DNA of 64,000 bases from CAVQCA01 sp963763115 (GCA_963763115.1 CAVXNM010000061.1:1-64000); one strand, 5' to 3'. Shown: positions 15,514 to 25,388, numbered from the stretch's first letter. Notes: generated by a model not told the origin, from the sequence alone. A program made the numbers and translations.

Positions 15514-18174
15514 CTACGGCAGGTTCCAGGCTTGGGCGGCGGTGCCGTTGCAGTCCCAGAGCTGGAGCCGTGTGCCGTCGACCGCGCTGCCGCCCGTAAG
15601 GTCAAGGCATCGACCGGACTGCGGGTTCACGAGACGGTTCTGGATTCGCCAACGCCATTCCTGGGCGCCAGTGCCGTTGCAGTCCCAGAGCTGGATCGGC
15701 GTCCCTTTGGCCGTAGCCACGCCGGTGACGTCCATGCATTTGCCGAAAACACGCAGCGTCCCGTCATTGCTGTGCCACGCCCAGTTCTGTGCACTCGTCC
15801 CGTTGCACGTCCAGATCTGGACCGAAGTGCCGTTGTTCGTGCCCGCACCGGCGTCATCGATGCACTTGCCACCGTCGCCGCGGATCGGACCGGCACCCCG
15901 GTACTTCGCCTTGACCACCGACGGCGTGTCGAGGTTGTAACCGGCATCCATCGACTGGGAGAGGCGCACGTATTGCCCCTCGGCCCAGTTGAGCGGGGAG
16001 GCGCTGCCCGTCGGCCGCCCGAGCGCGAAGCAGGAAACGTCCGAGCGATCCCAGATCTGCTCCGGGGCGAAGTAGCCTTCGTTGGTCGCATCGGCCATCG
16101 ACTGGAGGTAGACGCTGGACGAGCGGCCATTCGCGAGTTCGTACTCGCCGCGCTCGCCGGAAAGGACTGGCCACAGCCGTCCGTAGCGATTGACTCCGTC
16201 ATGAGGCCTGCATTCGCTGACATTGACGGTGTTGGCGGGAAATCCGCTGCAGTCATCGTTGCTCTCCCCGTAGTTGTCATGGTTGTAGCGGTGGAAATAG
16301 ACGTCGCCGCTCATCGTTAGCTCCACCGTCGAGTTGCCGTCAGACGCCGAGGCGGTCGGCGAGAGCGATGTCGCTACGCTGGAATCATTGGGCAGGCGCT
16401 CGCCTAGCCGGACGAGTTCGAGAAACCCGAAGTCGGCGACGTCATGAGCGACGTAGCTGCCATCTATGAAGCAGAGATGGTCGCTCGTATCGTTCGGGTT
16501 CGACGTCTGGTCGATGCGCTCGTAGTACTGATGGTCACCCCAGAAGCCTTTAGTCGTGAACGTCCAGCCGGCGAGACTCGACCGCCACGAGTCGGCCGTC
16601 GACTCCCAACTGGCGGCGCTGGCAGTGTCACCGTTCTGGCGGGCGATGTCCGCCGCCGCAACGAGGCCGGCGATCTCTGCCGCGATTGACGATGGCGACT
16701 TGCCGAACTGCTCCTCCCAGCGCTCCGTCGTGTCGGGTCCCGCCGCCTGGACGTGGTTCGCCGTCACCTTGATCTTCTGGTAGGTGACGTTATCAGTCAG
16801 GCCGGTCATCCAGGCCAGCAGGATCGCAAACGAGTCCTGGTCGAGCTGCTCGCAACAGCCGAGCTGCTGCGCCGTCGCACCGCTGATCCCGCTCACTGGG
16901 CTGTAGCGCGGGAACGCGCCGGGCGGATACGTCATCCCAGCACCGGAGGTGTTAGTGCCGATGTATTGGCTGTTCCACATGAACTGCGCCATACGCAGTG
17001 CCTGTGCCGGATCGCCTGCAGCGATCACACCCGTCGCCTGCTGGTACAGGTCCCGACCCCACACCCGGTGGTACCCGTCGTTGAGGTTGTCCCCATTCGT
17101 GAAGTCACCCCAGGGTGTGCCAAACGCTGCGACGCTGGCACCTGGAAACGTCTTATCCACGGCGGCGTGCAAGGTCATCGCGGCGACGTAGTAGGCGCGG
17201 CGACGCAGCATGTCGCTCGACACGCTGGCGGGTGCTGGGCTGAGTCCGTTCACGTAGCATTCCCAACCACCGCGGTAGGCGGATTCACGATCGGTGAAGC
17301 CTGCCGAAAGCGATCCGTTGGCGGCGGCGATTGCCGATGATGGGTCGCTGCCGTATCCCAGCGCGACAGTGAACGTCGTGTCGAGGCCGATGCTGCCGAC
17401 CTCGCCGCACTGCACGACATTGCCATTGCCGGCAACATTGTCGAAGTGGTTGTCGAGCACCCGGTCGGCGCTCAAGTCAATATAGCAGTCGCTCGCATTG
17501 CCCGAGTAGTCGACGTCATGGGCAATGAAGCCGTTCGGGCTTGCGACCTTAAGTGCCGAGACAACTGTCGTCTGCGACCCGAAGAGGGTCTCTGAACCGC
17601 TGGACATGAGCGCCGCGTTCGTCCCGTCCCACCAGGCGTTGTCATTAGCGCCGCCGCCAGCCATCGAAGGGTTCTCGAGTAAGTACAGCTGGTAGGTGCC
17701 GCCGTCAAGGGACTCGAAGTGCGTGCGGATGACTACTGTGCTCCGACTCGGATCAGTAATGTAGGTGTTCGTGATCTTGTATTTAGGCGTTGCACGCTTG
17801 TCCGTATTGGTAATTGTGTATTCGAGCGCTTTCTCGTCCGGCATCGAGACTTCGTGCTTAGTTGCGTCGCGCTCAAGATCCACGAAGGAGGCCCCGTCCG
17901 TGATAATGTACTGCATGTCCTGCATGTTGGGGACATCGAGGCGCGGATAGAAGACCTCGCTCGTGATCCCTTTCGCCACCGTGAACCAAACATTGCTGGT
18001 CGTGTCTGCCGAGGTGCCCACAGCAAGCTTGTTCCCTGTTGTCCATGACGCAGCACCGCCCGGCCCATCGCTTGCCGTTCCCGCTGCCACCGCCACACCT
18101 GTTAACACTGCTGCGAAGATGCTTCCCAGATAGCCGACGTTAAACTGCATTAGCGTTTGCTTGGCACGACTCAC
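15514..18174 (-). CDS. Secreted GH15 glucodextranase/glucoamylase with ricin-type lectin tail
   Basis: I chose the GTG at 18174, which has AGGAGG 5 bases upstream. The 886-residue protein has a signal-like segment (about residues 10-32). It then has an N-terminal beta-sandwich of the glucodextranase type (about 35-300, GNKLAVGTSADTTSNVWFTV). The (alpha/alpha)6 GH15 catalytic domain follows (about 310-740), with the substrate block YHRVWGRDLYQQATG, the general-acid region TERWEEQFG and the second glutamate in APEQIWDRSD. Three ricin B/CBM13 repeats close the chain (about 760-886), each with a C.D..G...GT..Q.WDCNGT.AQ.W pattern. GH15 enzymes release glucose from the non-reducing ends of alpha-glucans. 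The lectin tail should bind polysaccharide. Secretion and isolation between relics suggest transfer. Confidence 0.88.
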   Translation of the reverse strand: MSRAKQTLMQFNVGYLGSIFAAVLTGVAVAAGTASDGPGGAASWTTGNKLAVGTSADTTSNVWFTVAKGITSEVFYPRLDVPNMQDMQYIITDGASFVDLERDATKHEVSMPDEKALEYTITNTDKRATPKYKITNTYITDPSRSTVVIRTHFESLDGGTYQLYLLENPSMAGGGANDNAWWDGTNAALMSSGSETLFGSQTTVVSALKVASPNGFIAHDVDYSGNASDCYIDLSADRVLDNHFDNVAGNGNVVQCGEVGSIGLDTTFTVALGYGSDPSSAIAAANGSLSAGFTDRESAYRGGWECYVNGLSPAPASVSSDMLRRRAYYVAAMTLHAAVDKTFPGASVAAFGTPWGDFTNGDNLNDGYHRVWGRDLYQQATGVIAAGDPAQALRMAQFMWNSQYIGTNTSGAGMTYPPGAFPRYSPVSGISGATAQQLGCCEQLDQDSFAILLAWMTGLTDNVTYQKIKVTANHVQAAGPDTTERWEEQFGKSPSSIAAEIAGLVAAADIARQNGDTASAASWESTADSWRSSLAGWTFTTKGFWGDHQYYERIDQTSNPNDTSDHLCFIDGSYVAHDVADFGFLELVRLGERLPNDSSVATSLSPTASASDGNSTVELTMSGDVYFHRYNHDNYGESNDDCSGFPANTVNVSECRPHDGVNRYGRLWPVLSGERGEYELANGRSSSVYLQSMADATNEGYFAPEQIWDRSDVSCFALGRPTGSASPLNWAEGQYVRLSQSMDAGYNLDTPSVVKAKYRGAGPIRGDGGKCIDDAGAGTNNGTSVQIWTCNGTSAQNWAWHSNDGTLRVFGKCMDVTGVATAKGTPIQLWDCNGTGAQEWRWRIQNRLVNPQSGRCLDLTGGSAVDGTRLQLWDCNGTAAQAWNLP

Positions 18175-18790
18175 GTGAACCTCCTACCTCTCTCCCCGTC
18201 AGGTATACGCCTATACGGCACGCGCATAGGCAACCCGAATTCCAGAGGAACCAACATGACCGTCGCATTTCGCTCATGCTTTTCCATTAGCTTAATCATT
18301 GACTTAAAGACTCAAAGGCACGTTCTTCAAGTAGCTCATAGGTTGCACGTTTATCTTTAATCCGTGATCCAATTCTGCTCTCGTTAATTTCCGATTTCCT
18401 CCACGCAGGAAATCAATTCCTATTGCAATTTCGCCAATGAGTGTTCGGACAGCACGACAAGGCCTTCTGATCGTCTTTTTCCGGCAAAACCGTTACGTAC
18501 TTATAGCGCGCCCTTGGAGGTGCTGCCATACGGGAACCTACGTAGACGACGCGCCTTGGAGATGGAGGCCTTTAGGGATCTAAACTGATCTATCCAAGTA
18601 GGTCAGAATTAAATTCCTTCGATCAAGCACACCATTTAGCCTCCGCGCAATTCCGACCGCATACATAAGTACTAATACGGATTTCCGCTCTTGCATCTTT
18701 GTGATAGCGTTTGTCGCAGGGTGAGGTCCGTGAAATCTCGCTCTACGTTTTGCATGTGTTTTCTTTTCACGGGATTGCAAGGGGTCTGAC
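18175..18790. other. Intergenic region upstream of the radical SAM pair
   Basis: About 615 bases with no supportable gene on either strand. The left end holds the ribosome site of the glycosidase. Codon-like periodicity is absent and no repeat or hairpin stands out. The promoter for the downstream small protein and radical SAM gene presumably lies in the last 150 bases. Confidence 0.4.
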
Positions 18791-19102
18791 ATGACTGACA
18801 TAGATATCAAGGAACTGGCTGCTCGCTTGGACAAGATCGAAGACCATCTGAAAGCACGCATTCCCGGAGGTGGTGTGACCGACCCACCCCCCGACCCTTG
18901 GAGCGGCTGGTTTCCACGCTGGCCGCGATTCTCCTTCCCCTTCCCCTTCCCGTTTCCACAGCCGGGCGACCCCTCACCCATCGATCTGTCGCGGCTAACT
19001 CGCGCACAGCTCGATGTGACCAAGGAGATGCTCAAGGCCGAGCGTTTCCGGCTGGATGCGATGGAGAAGCTGCTAGACGAGCAGATCGCTGCAATCAAAT
19101 AG
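18791..19102 (+). CDS. Small Phe-Pro-repeat protein next to a radical SAM enzyme; possible substrate or partner
   Basis: This 103-residue protein has three parts. Residues 1-24 are an amphipathic helix (MTDIDIKELAARLDKIEDHL). Residues 25-63 are Gly/Pro/aromatic-rich, with DPPPDPWSGWFPRWPRFSF and then a run of alternating Phe-Pro (FPFPFPFPQP). Residues 64-103 are a second charged helix (LTRAQLDVTKEMLKAERFRL...). It ends 22 bases before the radical SAM start on the same strand, so the two are probably co-transcribed. The layout, with a helical leader, an odd aromatic/proline stretch and a maturase-type neighbour, resembles a peptide substrate. The long C-terminal helix is atypical for that, and a structural partner is equally possible. 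I know no matching family. A ribosome site (AAGGGG) precedes the ATG. Confidence 0.7.
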   Translation: MTDIDIKELAARLDKIEDHLKARIPGGGVTDPPPDPWSGWFPRWPRFSFPFPFPFPQPGDPSPIDLSRLTRAQLDVTKEMLKAERFRLDAMEKLLDEQIAAIK

Positions 19103-19124
19103 GCCGAAGGACATACGGCATGCG

Positions 19125-20798
19125 ATGAATACCGTCCCGAAAAGAACCGCGGGGCGTCCGGTTCGCGTCTTGCTGGTGGGATTCCAAGACCAGGACAATC
19201 TCGGCTTGCGCTACCTGTATTCTGCGGCGCGCGAAGCGGGACATAGGCCCGCAGTCACGACGTTTTCCGAAGATCCCGACGTGCTCATCGCCCACGCGCG
19301 CAAAATGGAGGCCGACGTGATCGGCCTCTCCCTCATCTTCCAGTACATGACCCCGGCATTCGGCGAAATCATCGCCGCCCTGCGGGCAGCCGGTATCACG
19401 GCGCATATCACTATGGGGGGCCATTATCCGAGTTTTGACTATGCCAAGGTGCTGGAAGAAGTCCCAGGGCTTGATTCCATCGTCCGGTTCGATGGTGAAA
19501 TCACGCTCGCGATGCTCCTGAACCGGTTGGGTTCCTGGGATGAATGGCGCGATCTCGACGGCTTGGCCTGCCGCCTTGCCGACGGGACCGTTCGCACCAA
19601 CAAGCTGCGCGTCCCGGTGGAGGATCTCGACGTCCTACCTTGGCCCGAGCGCGCCGATATCGACTATGAATCGAAACCACTCGCGACCGCTTCGATCCTA
19701 GGTAGCCGAGGTTGCCCATGGAACTGTAGCTTCTGCTCGATCCGGCCATTCTACGAGCTACAGGGCGGCAAATTGCGCCGGATGCGCCGGCCCGAGGATG
19801 TGGTCGCAGAAATGCTGGACCTCAACGAACGTCGGGGTGTGTCGCTGTTCCTTTTCCAGGACGACGATTTCCTCGCCACCGGGCGGCGCGCGCGGCAATG
19901 GGCCACGGACATCGCTCGGTTGATTGTCGAGAGCAGGGCCAACGAACGGATTGCGTTCAAAATAAGCTGCCGGTCAGACGAGGTCGACGAGAATGTGATG
20001 CGCGAACTTTTACGCGGTGGTCTCACCCATGTCTATCTCGGCGTCGAATCGGGCGACATCAATGGGCTCATTGGAATGAACAAGAAACTGGAGCCGAGCG
20101 CACATTTGGCGGCCGGGAGGATCCTGAAAATGCTGGGCTTGTCCTTCGATTTTGGCTTCATGCTAATGGACCCGTCGTCAACCTTCGCGTCGATCCGCAA
20201 TAATGTCAACTTTCTCGAGACCTTCGTAGGCGACGGTTGGTCGATCGCGTCCTTTTGCCGCATGCTGCCCTATGCAGGCACGCCGGTGCGGGACCAGCTG
20301 GAGCAGGAGGGACGGCTCAGAGGCACAGATTTCCAACCCGACTACACGTTCCTTGATCCTAAACTGGATTTCTACTACGACTGGATGATCCGCACCTTTT
20401 ACCGACGCAACTTCACGACAGAGGGGCTGAGCCACGTGCTGCGTTACTTGAATTTCGAGGCGCGCCTGCGCTTTGGCACCGATCCGGCACGGCAGCAACA
20501 GCGGGCACGGATTCTGAAATTCTTTACCGCGCAGGCCAACAACGTGGCCTGTCGCGTGCTGCGGCTCGGCCTCGACCACGTGGAGCGAACGCCGCTCAAA
20601 GCACTTCGACCGGACGATGAAACGCTCCTCTCACTTTCGGCCTGGGAGGCGATGGAGGAGGATCGTCTGAGTCGCGAAATCACGGGCTTCATTGCAACCG
20701 AGCCTGCGGGGACGCGGCCCGTGGCCGACGGTGGTTTCGATCGGAGTTGGACGGATCCCGGCGACACCCGGAAAGGCGTCGAACCGGTAGCGCATTAG
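19125..20798 (+). CDS. Cobalamin-binding-type radical SAM enzyme
   Basis: This 557-residue protein has the order of B12-dependent radical SAM enzymes. A Rossmann-like cobalamin-binding domain covers residues 13-135 (VRVLLVGFQDQDNLGLRYLY, IGLSLIFQYM, ITMGGHYPSF). A radical SAM barrel follows, with the cluster motif CPWNCSFC (Cys197, Cys201, Cys204). The classical DxHxxG is absent, as is usual in this family. Barrel landmarks are FLFQDDDFLA and VYLGVESGDINGL. A C-terminal helical region of about 180 residues follows. Members methylate unactivated carbons or rearrange rings in natural products, lipids and cofactors. The substrate here is unknown. The upstream small Phe-Pro protein is the only other gene in the unit, and a broken copy of this gene's 5' part lies at 21079-21272. 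Confidence 0.88.
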   Translation: MNTVPKRTAGRPVRVLLVGFQDQDNLGLRYLYSAAREAGHRPAVTTFSEDPDVLIAHARKMEADVIGLSLIFQYMTPAFGEIIAALRAAGITAHITMGGHYPSFDYAKVLEEVPGLDSIVRFDGEITLAMLLNRLGSWDEWRDLDGLACRLADGTVRTNKLRVPVEDLDVLPWPERADIDYESKPLATASILGSRGCPWNCSFCSIRPFYELQGGKLRRMRRPEDVVAEMLDLNERRGVSLFLFQDDDFLATGRRARQWATDIARLIVESRANERIAFKISCRSDEVDENVMRELLRGGLTHVYLGVESGDINGLIGMNKKLEPSAHLAAGRILKMLGLSFDFGFMLMDPSSTFASIRNNVNFLETFVGDGWSIASFCRMLPYAGTPVRDQLEQEGRLRGTDFQPDYTFLDPKLDFYYDWMIRTFYRRNFTTEGLSHVLRYLNFEARLRFGTDPARQQQRARILKFFTAQANNVACRVLRLGLDHVERTPLKALRPDDETLLSLSAWEAMEEDRLSREITGFIATEPAGTRPVADGGFDRSWTDPGDTRKGVEPVAH

Positions 20799-21078
20799 CG
20801 TATCGACCTCCCCGTGACGAACCCGGAACAGCGGGCCTGATGAGCCAATTGGAGTTTACCGCCATTCACCTCATTTGGCACTCACTCCCTGAGGGACAGC
20901 GGCCATCTATAGACCCTGCCCTCCACTCTTTATAAATCTAGACTTCCAGGATCGCGAACTCGCATCTTCCCGCCCGCCATCCTGTAAAATCCGAAGTCAG
21001 GCTCACATAGGCATTATTGTGGAATCAATAGACAACAATCGCGTTCGGTAAAACCATTAACAGAGTCAAACAACAAAT

Positions 21079-21272
21079 CTCGGTTTGCGCTACCTGTATT
21101 CTGCGGCGCGCGAAGCGGGACATAGGCCCGCGGTCATGACGTTTTCCGAAGATCCGACGTGCTCATCGCCAACGCGCGCAAAATGGGGGCCGATGTGATC
21201 GGCTTCTCCCTAATTTTTTCATTACATGCCCCCGACGTTCGGCGAAATCATCGCCGCCCTGCGCGCAGCCGC
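21079..21272 (+). pseudogene. Partial duplicate of the radical SAM gene 5' region
   Basis: The stretch copies about 19199-19393 of the intact gene nearly base for base, from the codons for LGLRYLYSAAREAGH through the FGEIIAAL block. It carries single-base deletions (for example near 21154) and a T insertion near 21220 that destroy the frame. It then breaks into a fragment of an IS3-type transposase on the other strand. The high identity points to a recent partial duplication or transposon-mediated rearrangement. Confidence 0.82.
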
Positions 21273-21275
21273 CAC

Positions 21276-21351
21276 TCAAACCATGCTTGCGGCACAACTC
21301 CTTGACTGGCACACCGGCCTGCGCTTCGGTAAGTCGCTTCTTCATGCCCAC
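21276..21351 (-). pseudogene. IS3-family OrfA fragment
   Basis: The minus strand encodes MGMKKRLTEAQAGVPVKELC followed by RKHGLS. This is the start of the IS3/IS911-type OrfA helix-turn-helix protein, with the usual ...QIVAILKEA segment deleted after EAQ. It abuts the partial radical SAM duplicate, so the element probably took part in that rearrangement. Confidence 0.65.
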
Positions 21352-21569
21352 TTTCTCCTTTGAAGGCGCACTTTACTAAGATCACCGTGGCAGTGAAAGT
21401 GGGGGCAACCCACTCACTGAACAAACAGCATCTAGTTAAAATTGGTTCACACGTTCTAGACTATGACTAATTTTTGAATCGGAATAAACCAAGGGTCTTA
21501 GGAAGCAGATTGCATGCTAACATGCGTTTGCTTCTATGTATAAAGGCAAAAACAGGTACTAAAAAAATT

Positions 21570-21945
21570 CCAAGATCAGCGCAGCCCGGTTTCGTCGTTT
21601 GTTGAAGGCCTTTGCCTTGGATCTGACGGCCAGTGACACGGCCAGGTTGATCGGCATCAGTACGCGGTCGGTCAATACGATTTACTGAAAATGCGCCGGC
21701 GCATTGCTGAGTATTGTGAAGCCCAGTCGCCCTATTCGGGAGAAGTCGAGCTGGATGAGTCCAACTTTGGTCCGAAGCGGATTCGGGGCAAGCGGGGTCG
21801 AAGGGCTGGCAGCAAGACCATCGTGTTTGGTGTGTTCAAGCGCAATGGCCATGTCTATACCGAGATTGTTGTCCCCCGCAAAAATTGGTATTCAAAGTTC
21901 CTGAACGTCTGGAATCGCACCTTCACGAGTGATATGGCATTATGT
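21570..21945 (+). pseudogene. IS1595-family transposase, truncated and frameshifted
   Basis: The translated pieces KISAARFRRLLKAFALDLTA, DTARLIGISTRSVNTIY and, after a one-base deletion near 21687, MRRRIAEYCEAQSPYSGEVE and LDESNFGPKRIRGKRGRRAG match IS1595-family (IS1016-like) transposases. ELDESNFG carries the first catalytic aspartate. After TIVFGVFKRNGHVYTEIV the sequence changes and the rest of the catalytic domain is gone. The next transposase pseudogene begins at 21942, so a later insertion or deletion removed the 3' part. Confidence 0.8.
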
Positions 21946-23038
21946 TAGCCATCATGGACGGTGCCCGAACACTAATTCAGCTGCTTCGTGACCTGACCTG
22001 CTTCATCTGGCTGCTGCTGCGCCGCCAAGGCGCACTTGCCGCCGAAAATCTCTTTCTGCGTAAACAATTGGCGATGTACCAGGAACGCGACCTGAAACCG
22101 CGCCGTCCGGATACGCCGCTCCGGGTGGCGCTCGTGCTATTGTCTCGGCTGTTTGACTGACATAATGCGCTGGTGGCTGTCAAACCCCAGACCTTGGTCC
22201 GATGGCACCGTCAGGGTTTTCGCCTGTTCTGGCGCTGGAAGTCACGCCCTGGGCGACCACGGATACCGCCTGAGTTGCGTGCACTCATCCGAATCTTGGC
22301 GCAAGACAATCCGTCGTGGGGTGAGGAGCGTATCGCCAACGAGCTGCTGCTCAAGCTCGGACTTCGATATCACCTCGTACGGTACGTAAGTACATGCCAA
22401 AGCATCCGCGGGGACAACCGCGTGGCGACCAACGTTGGTCCACGTTCCTCCGCAACCACGCCGCCGCTATTCTGGCCTGTGACTTCTGTACCGTCGTGAC
22501 GGCAACGTTTCGACTACTCTATGTATTGGTCGTGATCGAGCGCCAAACCCGCAGGGTTGTACATTGCGGCGTAACGCTCCATCCGACAGCAGCGTGGACG
22601 CTGCAGCAACTCCGGGAAGCCATCCCATCGGGCCATGGCTACTGCTTTCTTATTCATGATCGCGATAGCATCTTCTCGTCCCAGCTCGATCAATCCGTTA
22701 TTCGCATGGGACTGTGCGTGATCAGGACTCCGCCTCGAACGCCACAAGCGAACAGCCTTTCTGAACGAGTCATCGGTACGCTGCGCCGAGAATGTCTTGA
22801 CTTTCTAATCCCACTAACGGAGACGCACCTGCGTGGCATTCTGAAAGAATGGGTGGCACACTACAACCGAGGCAGGCCTCATACCAGCCTTGGGCCAGGA
22901 ATTCCGGACTCTCCCGCTGGTCTGCCCGTCGCACCACACGACCATCGGCATCACATTCCGCGCCACCTCAAGATTGTGGCTCACCCTGTTCTCGGCGGTC
23001 TGCACCATGAATATGGCTTGGCACCCAGGGCCGCATGA
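21942..23038 (+). pseudogene. Frameshifted rve-type transposase (IS481/IS3-like)
   Basis: Three frames cover one transposase. The N-terminal MDGARTLIQLLRDLTCFIWL segment ends at a frameshift near 22158. The middle AVKPQTLVRWHRQGFRLFWR segment ends at a second frameshift near 22385. The catalytic rve domain then runs from 22394 to 23038. The catalytic part shows LIHDRDSIF (second aspartate) and the glutamate block ERVIGTLRRECLDFL, then HYNRGRPHTSLGPGIP. The gene ends naturally with LHHEYGLAPRAA. The catalytic residues survive but the protein cannot be made as one chain. Another relic of this type lies at 35786-35932. Confidence 0.82.
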
Positions 23039-24604
23039 ATTATTGCTGGGCCCAGCGGGTAGTGCGAGGCGCAGTCGCTCCAGCAACAACTTCAGTTCCT
23101 TGGGTGGTTCGGTGTAGCGGGTCAATTGAATGGTGCGACCATCGGTGGTCGGGATTTCGACATCGATCATCTGCACGGCAGCAAATTTATCCAGCACGCT
23201 GCGCGGCGTCAGTCCGGGTGCATGCGGGCGCATAGACTGCGCCAGGATGACGTGCAGGCAGTAGGCCAGGAAAGCGATGAAGATGTGGGCTTCGATCCGG
23301 AGATCGAGCTGATGGTAGATCGGCCGGATCGCCAGATCCCCCTTGAGGTTGCGGAAAGCTTCTTCGATTTGCGTGAGCTGCAGGTAATAGCGCCACAGCT
23401 CAGAGGGGTCGCTACCCGTGAGGTTGGTGCGCAGCAGATAGCGGCCTTCGCGACGGCGTATCTGCTTGAGCTTGTCGCGCTTGAGGCGGTAGGTGAAGCG
23501 TGGGTTTTGTTTGTCGACCTGCACCTCGACCAATCGCCAGCCGCTCGGATACTGACTGCGTGCCGCCCCGAGCTTCATCAGCAGCTCTTGGTGGGTGAGT
23601 GTCATTTCGGACACCTGTTTCAGGCACGCCCAGAGCCGCTTGAGTTGACGCTGTCGCATCGCCCGTTCCTTGGCCACACGATCGGCGCTTTGGGCAAACA
23701 CGTACAGTTCGCCGTCCTGCGGTAAGAGTTTGACCTGCACACCGGGCCGGGCCTCCTGCCAGGGCTCGCGCAGCGTGGTCTTGTCCGCGGTGTTGCCGGG
23801 CAACACCTCGTAGGCCAGCGGCAACCCCTCTGGCGTGACCACCAGCGCGATGACCACCTGCACGCAGTCGGGGCGCTTGTCGCGTGAATAGCCGAACCGG
23901 CGTTTGCCCTCTTCCCCGAACGGCGGATTGGCTTCGAAGTAGGTGCTGGTCAGGTCGTAGAGCAGCACATCGAATGCGACGTTGAACAGATCACGCCAAC
24001 GTCCCACGAGATGATTGAACAAGGCCGTCTTGTGTTCGAGCAACCTGTCATGACACGCGTAGAGCTTGTGGATCTCGGCCAAACCTTCATCGGCACCCGG
24101 CAGATCGGCCAGGGCACTTTGATCGAACCACTGCCGGTGCAGGCGCCATTCGCTGCCCGGCGAGACCAACCGATAGGCCACCAGCACAAACAGCACCTGG
24201 TCCCAGCGCGTCTGTTTGCGGCTCTTCGCTAAGCGTTGCGCCCAGAACCGGTCAAGTCCAAGCCGCTCCCACAGCTTCAGCGTCAACCAGCACGCACCCC
24301 ACATCCGTGGACGACACAGGCGCAACTGCGACAAACACAACCGCACGACCGACTCGTCCACCATGGCTTCATCGAGGCGATCTTCGGGAAACAGTGACAA
24401 CGAACGCAACTGCTCGGTGCGCTCGTCGAACACCTCGATTGACTTACGCCACGCCCGCTCCTGCGAGGAATTGATCTCGCCCAGATACAGCACATGCCGC
24501 TGCGAGACCCGTCCACCGGCGAGGCGGCGAGTCTCGACGATGCTCCAGTACCGGTGCACCTTGCCATCTTTCTTGCGAGTGCTCGCGCGTAGAAACATGG
24601 CCAC
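22814..24604 (-). CDS. IS1634-family transposase
   Basis: This is a long transposase frame on the minus strand starting near 24598 (MFLRASTRKKDGKVHRYWSI). Recognised blocks are the N-terminal VETRRLAGGRVSQRHVLYLG and the DDE-fold core, with VLLYDLTSTYFEAN (first aspartate) and RDKRPDCVQVVIALVVTPEG. The C-terminal QIEEAFRNLKGDLAIRPIYH carries the catalytic glutamate. Usual family members are about 530-570 residues. Here the last 60 or so residues, after about LRLALPAGPS, read into the neighbouring transposase pseudogene. The 3' end is therefore probably fused or truncated, with the natural stop lost. The catalytic core is intact, so mobility cannot be excluded, but I could not define terminal repeats convincingly. 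Confidence 0.8.
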   Translation of the reverse strand: MAMFLRASTRKKDGKVHRYWSIVETRRLAGGRVSQRHVLYLGEINSSQERAWRKSIEVFDERTEQLRSLSLFPEDRLDEAMVDESVVRLCLSQLRLCRPRMWGACWLTLKLWERLGLDRFWAQRLAKSRKQTRWDQVLFVLVAYRLVSPGSEWRLHRQWFDQSALADLPGADEGLAEIHKLYACHDRLLEHKTALFNHLVGRWRDLFNVAFDVLLYDLTSTYFEANPPFGEEGKRRFGYSRDKRPDCVQVVIALVVTPEGLPLAYEVLPGNTADKTTLREPWQEARPGVQVKLLPQDGELYVFAQSADRVAKERAMRQRQLKRLWACLKQVSEMTLTHQELLMKLGAARSQYPSGWRLVEVQVDKQNPRFTYRLKRDKLKQIRRREGRYLLRTNLTGSDPSELWRYYLQLTQIEEAFRNLKGDLAIRPIYHQLDLRIEAHIFIAFLAYCLHVILAQSMRPHAPGLTPRSVLDKFAAVQMIDVEIPTTDGRTIQLTRYTEPPKELKLLLERLRLALPAGPSNNSCGPGCQAIFMVQTAENRVSHNLEVARNVMPMVVWCDGQTSGRVRNSWPKAGMRPASVVVCHPFFQNATQVRLR

Positions 24605-24750
24605 CCATTATCCGCACATCAGTGCCAATGGAAACAAGCAAGGTCTGCACTACAGCGGGTTTTCGGTGGTTATCCACAAATCGTTCACTGTTTCGTAAGG
24701 GGAAAGTTTTTCGCTTTCGGCGAAATCAAAGGCGAATCCGCGAAGTTGGG

Positions 24751-25388
24751 CTAGGCATTCGTCTTTTATAGAACGCACAAATCGCTTTGCGAATGCGTTA
24801 CAGTTGGGCGCTCGTGCTGGGCACCGAATAGGCTTCACGCCCACTCGATCCAGATGCCCTCTGAAATCCTCTGTGTATTTTGTATCGAGATCCATGATGA
24901 GGTAACGACTGTTTGAAAGGAAACCCTCACTCACATCTGTCAGATTACGGACCACTTGCGCCATGAATGCACTATTGGGGGCCATGGTCACACCGGCAAT
25001 GTGCACGGAACGCGTTGAAAGATGGATGATAAACAACACGTAATAGGTCACCAGTCCGCGCGGCATCCAGACCTCAACCGTGAAGAAGTCCGTGGCAGCC
25101 ATCACGTCCAAATGCGCTTTCAAGAACGTCTTCCACGAAGTACGTTTCCCCCGCTCCGGCGCCGGTTCTATGCCATGCCTTTTCAATATATTCTTAACTG
25201 TGTTCGGTACAATGACGTGGCCGGGATTGGCGAGCGCACCTTGGATTCGATCGTAGCCCCAGGAGAGATTCTCCCGCGCCATGTGTAATACCAAATCGGT
25301 GATCTCTTGCGTGACGCGCGGTCGACCCGGCCCTTTCCTTGACATATGTCCACTTCTTCGCGATGAGCTTACGGTGCCAGGCAAGCAG
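24751..25388 (-). pseudogene. Internal fragment of the copy A/C transposase (copy B)
   Basis: This segment is nearly identical to 54986-55621 of the intact insertion sequence. It includes the GPGRPRVTQEITDLVLHMAR block and the rve core with TDFFTVEVWMPRG and MDLDTKYTEDF. Both ends are cut. The N-terminal 80 codons are absent at 25388 and the C-terminal 70 codons are absent at 24751, as are both terminal inverted repeats. A one-base insertion near 25340 relative to copy C shifts the frame at its 5' end. The near identity with the intact copy shows recent duplication, then deletion. The interval 24605-24750 holds the 5' end of the neighbouring IS1634-type element. Confidence 0.88.

Noticed and set aside
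22960..24690. Terminal inverted repeats of the IS1634-type element
   Set aside because: GTAGTGC occurs near both ends, but the surrounding bases do not align well enough to define the boundaries.
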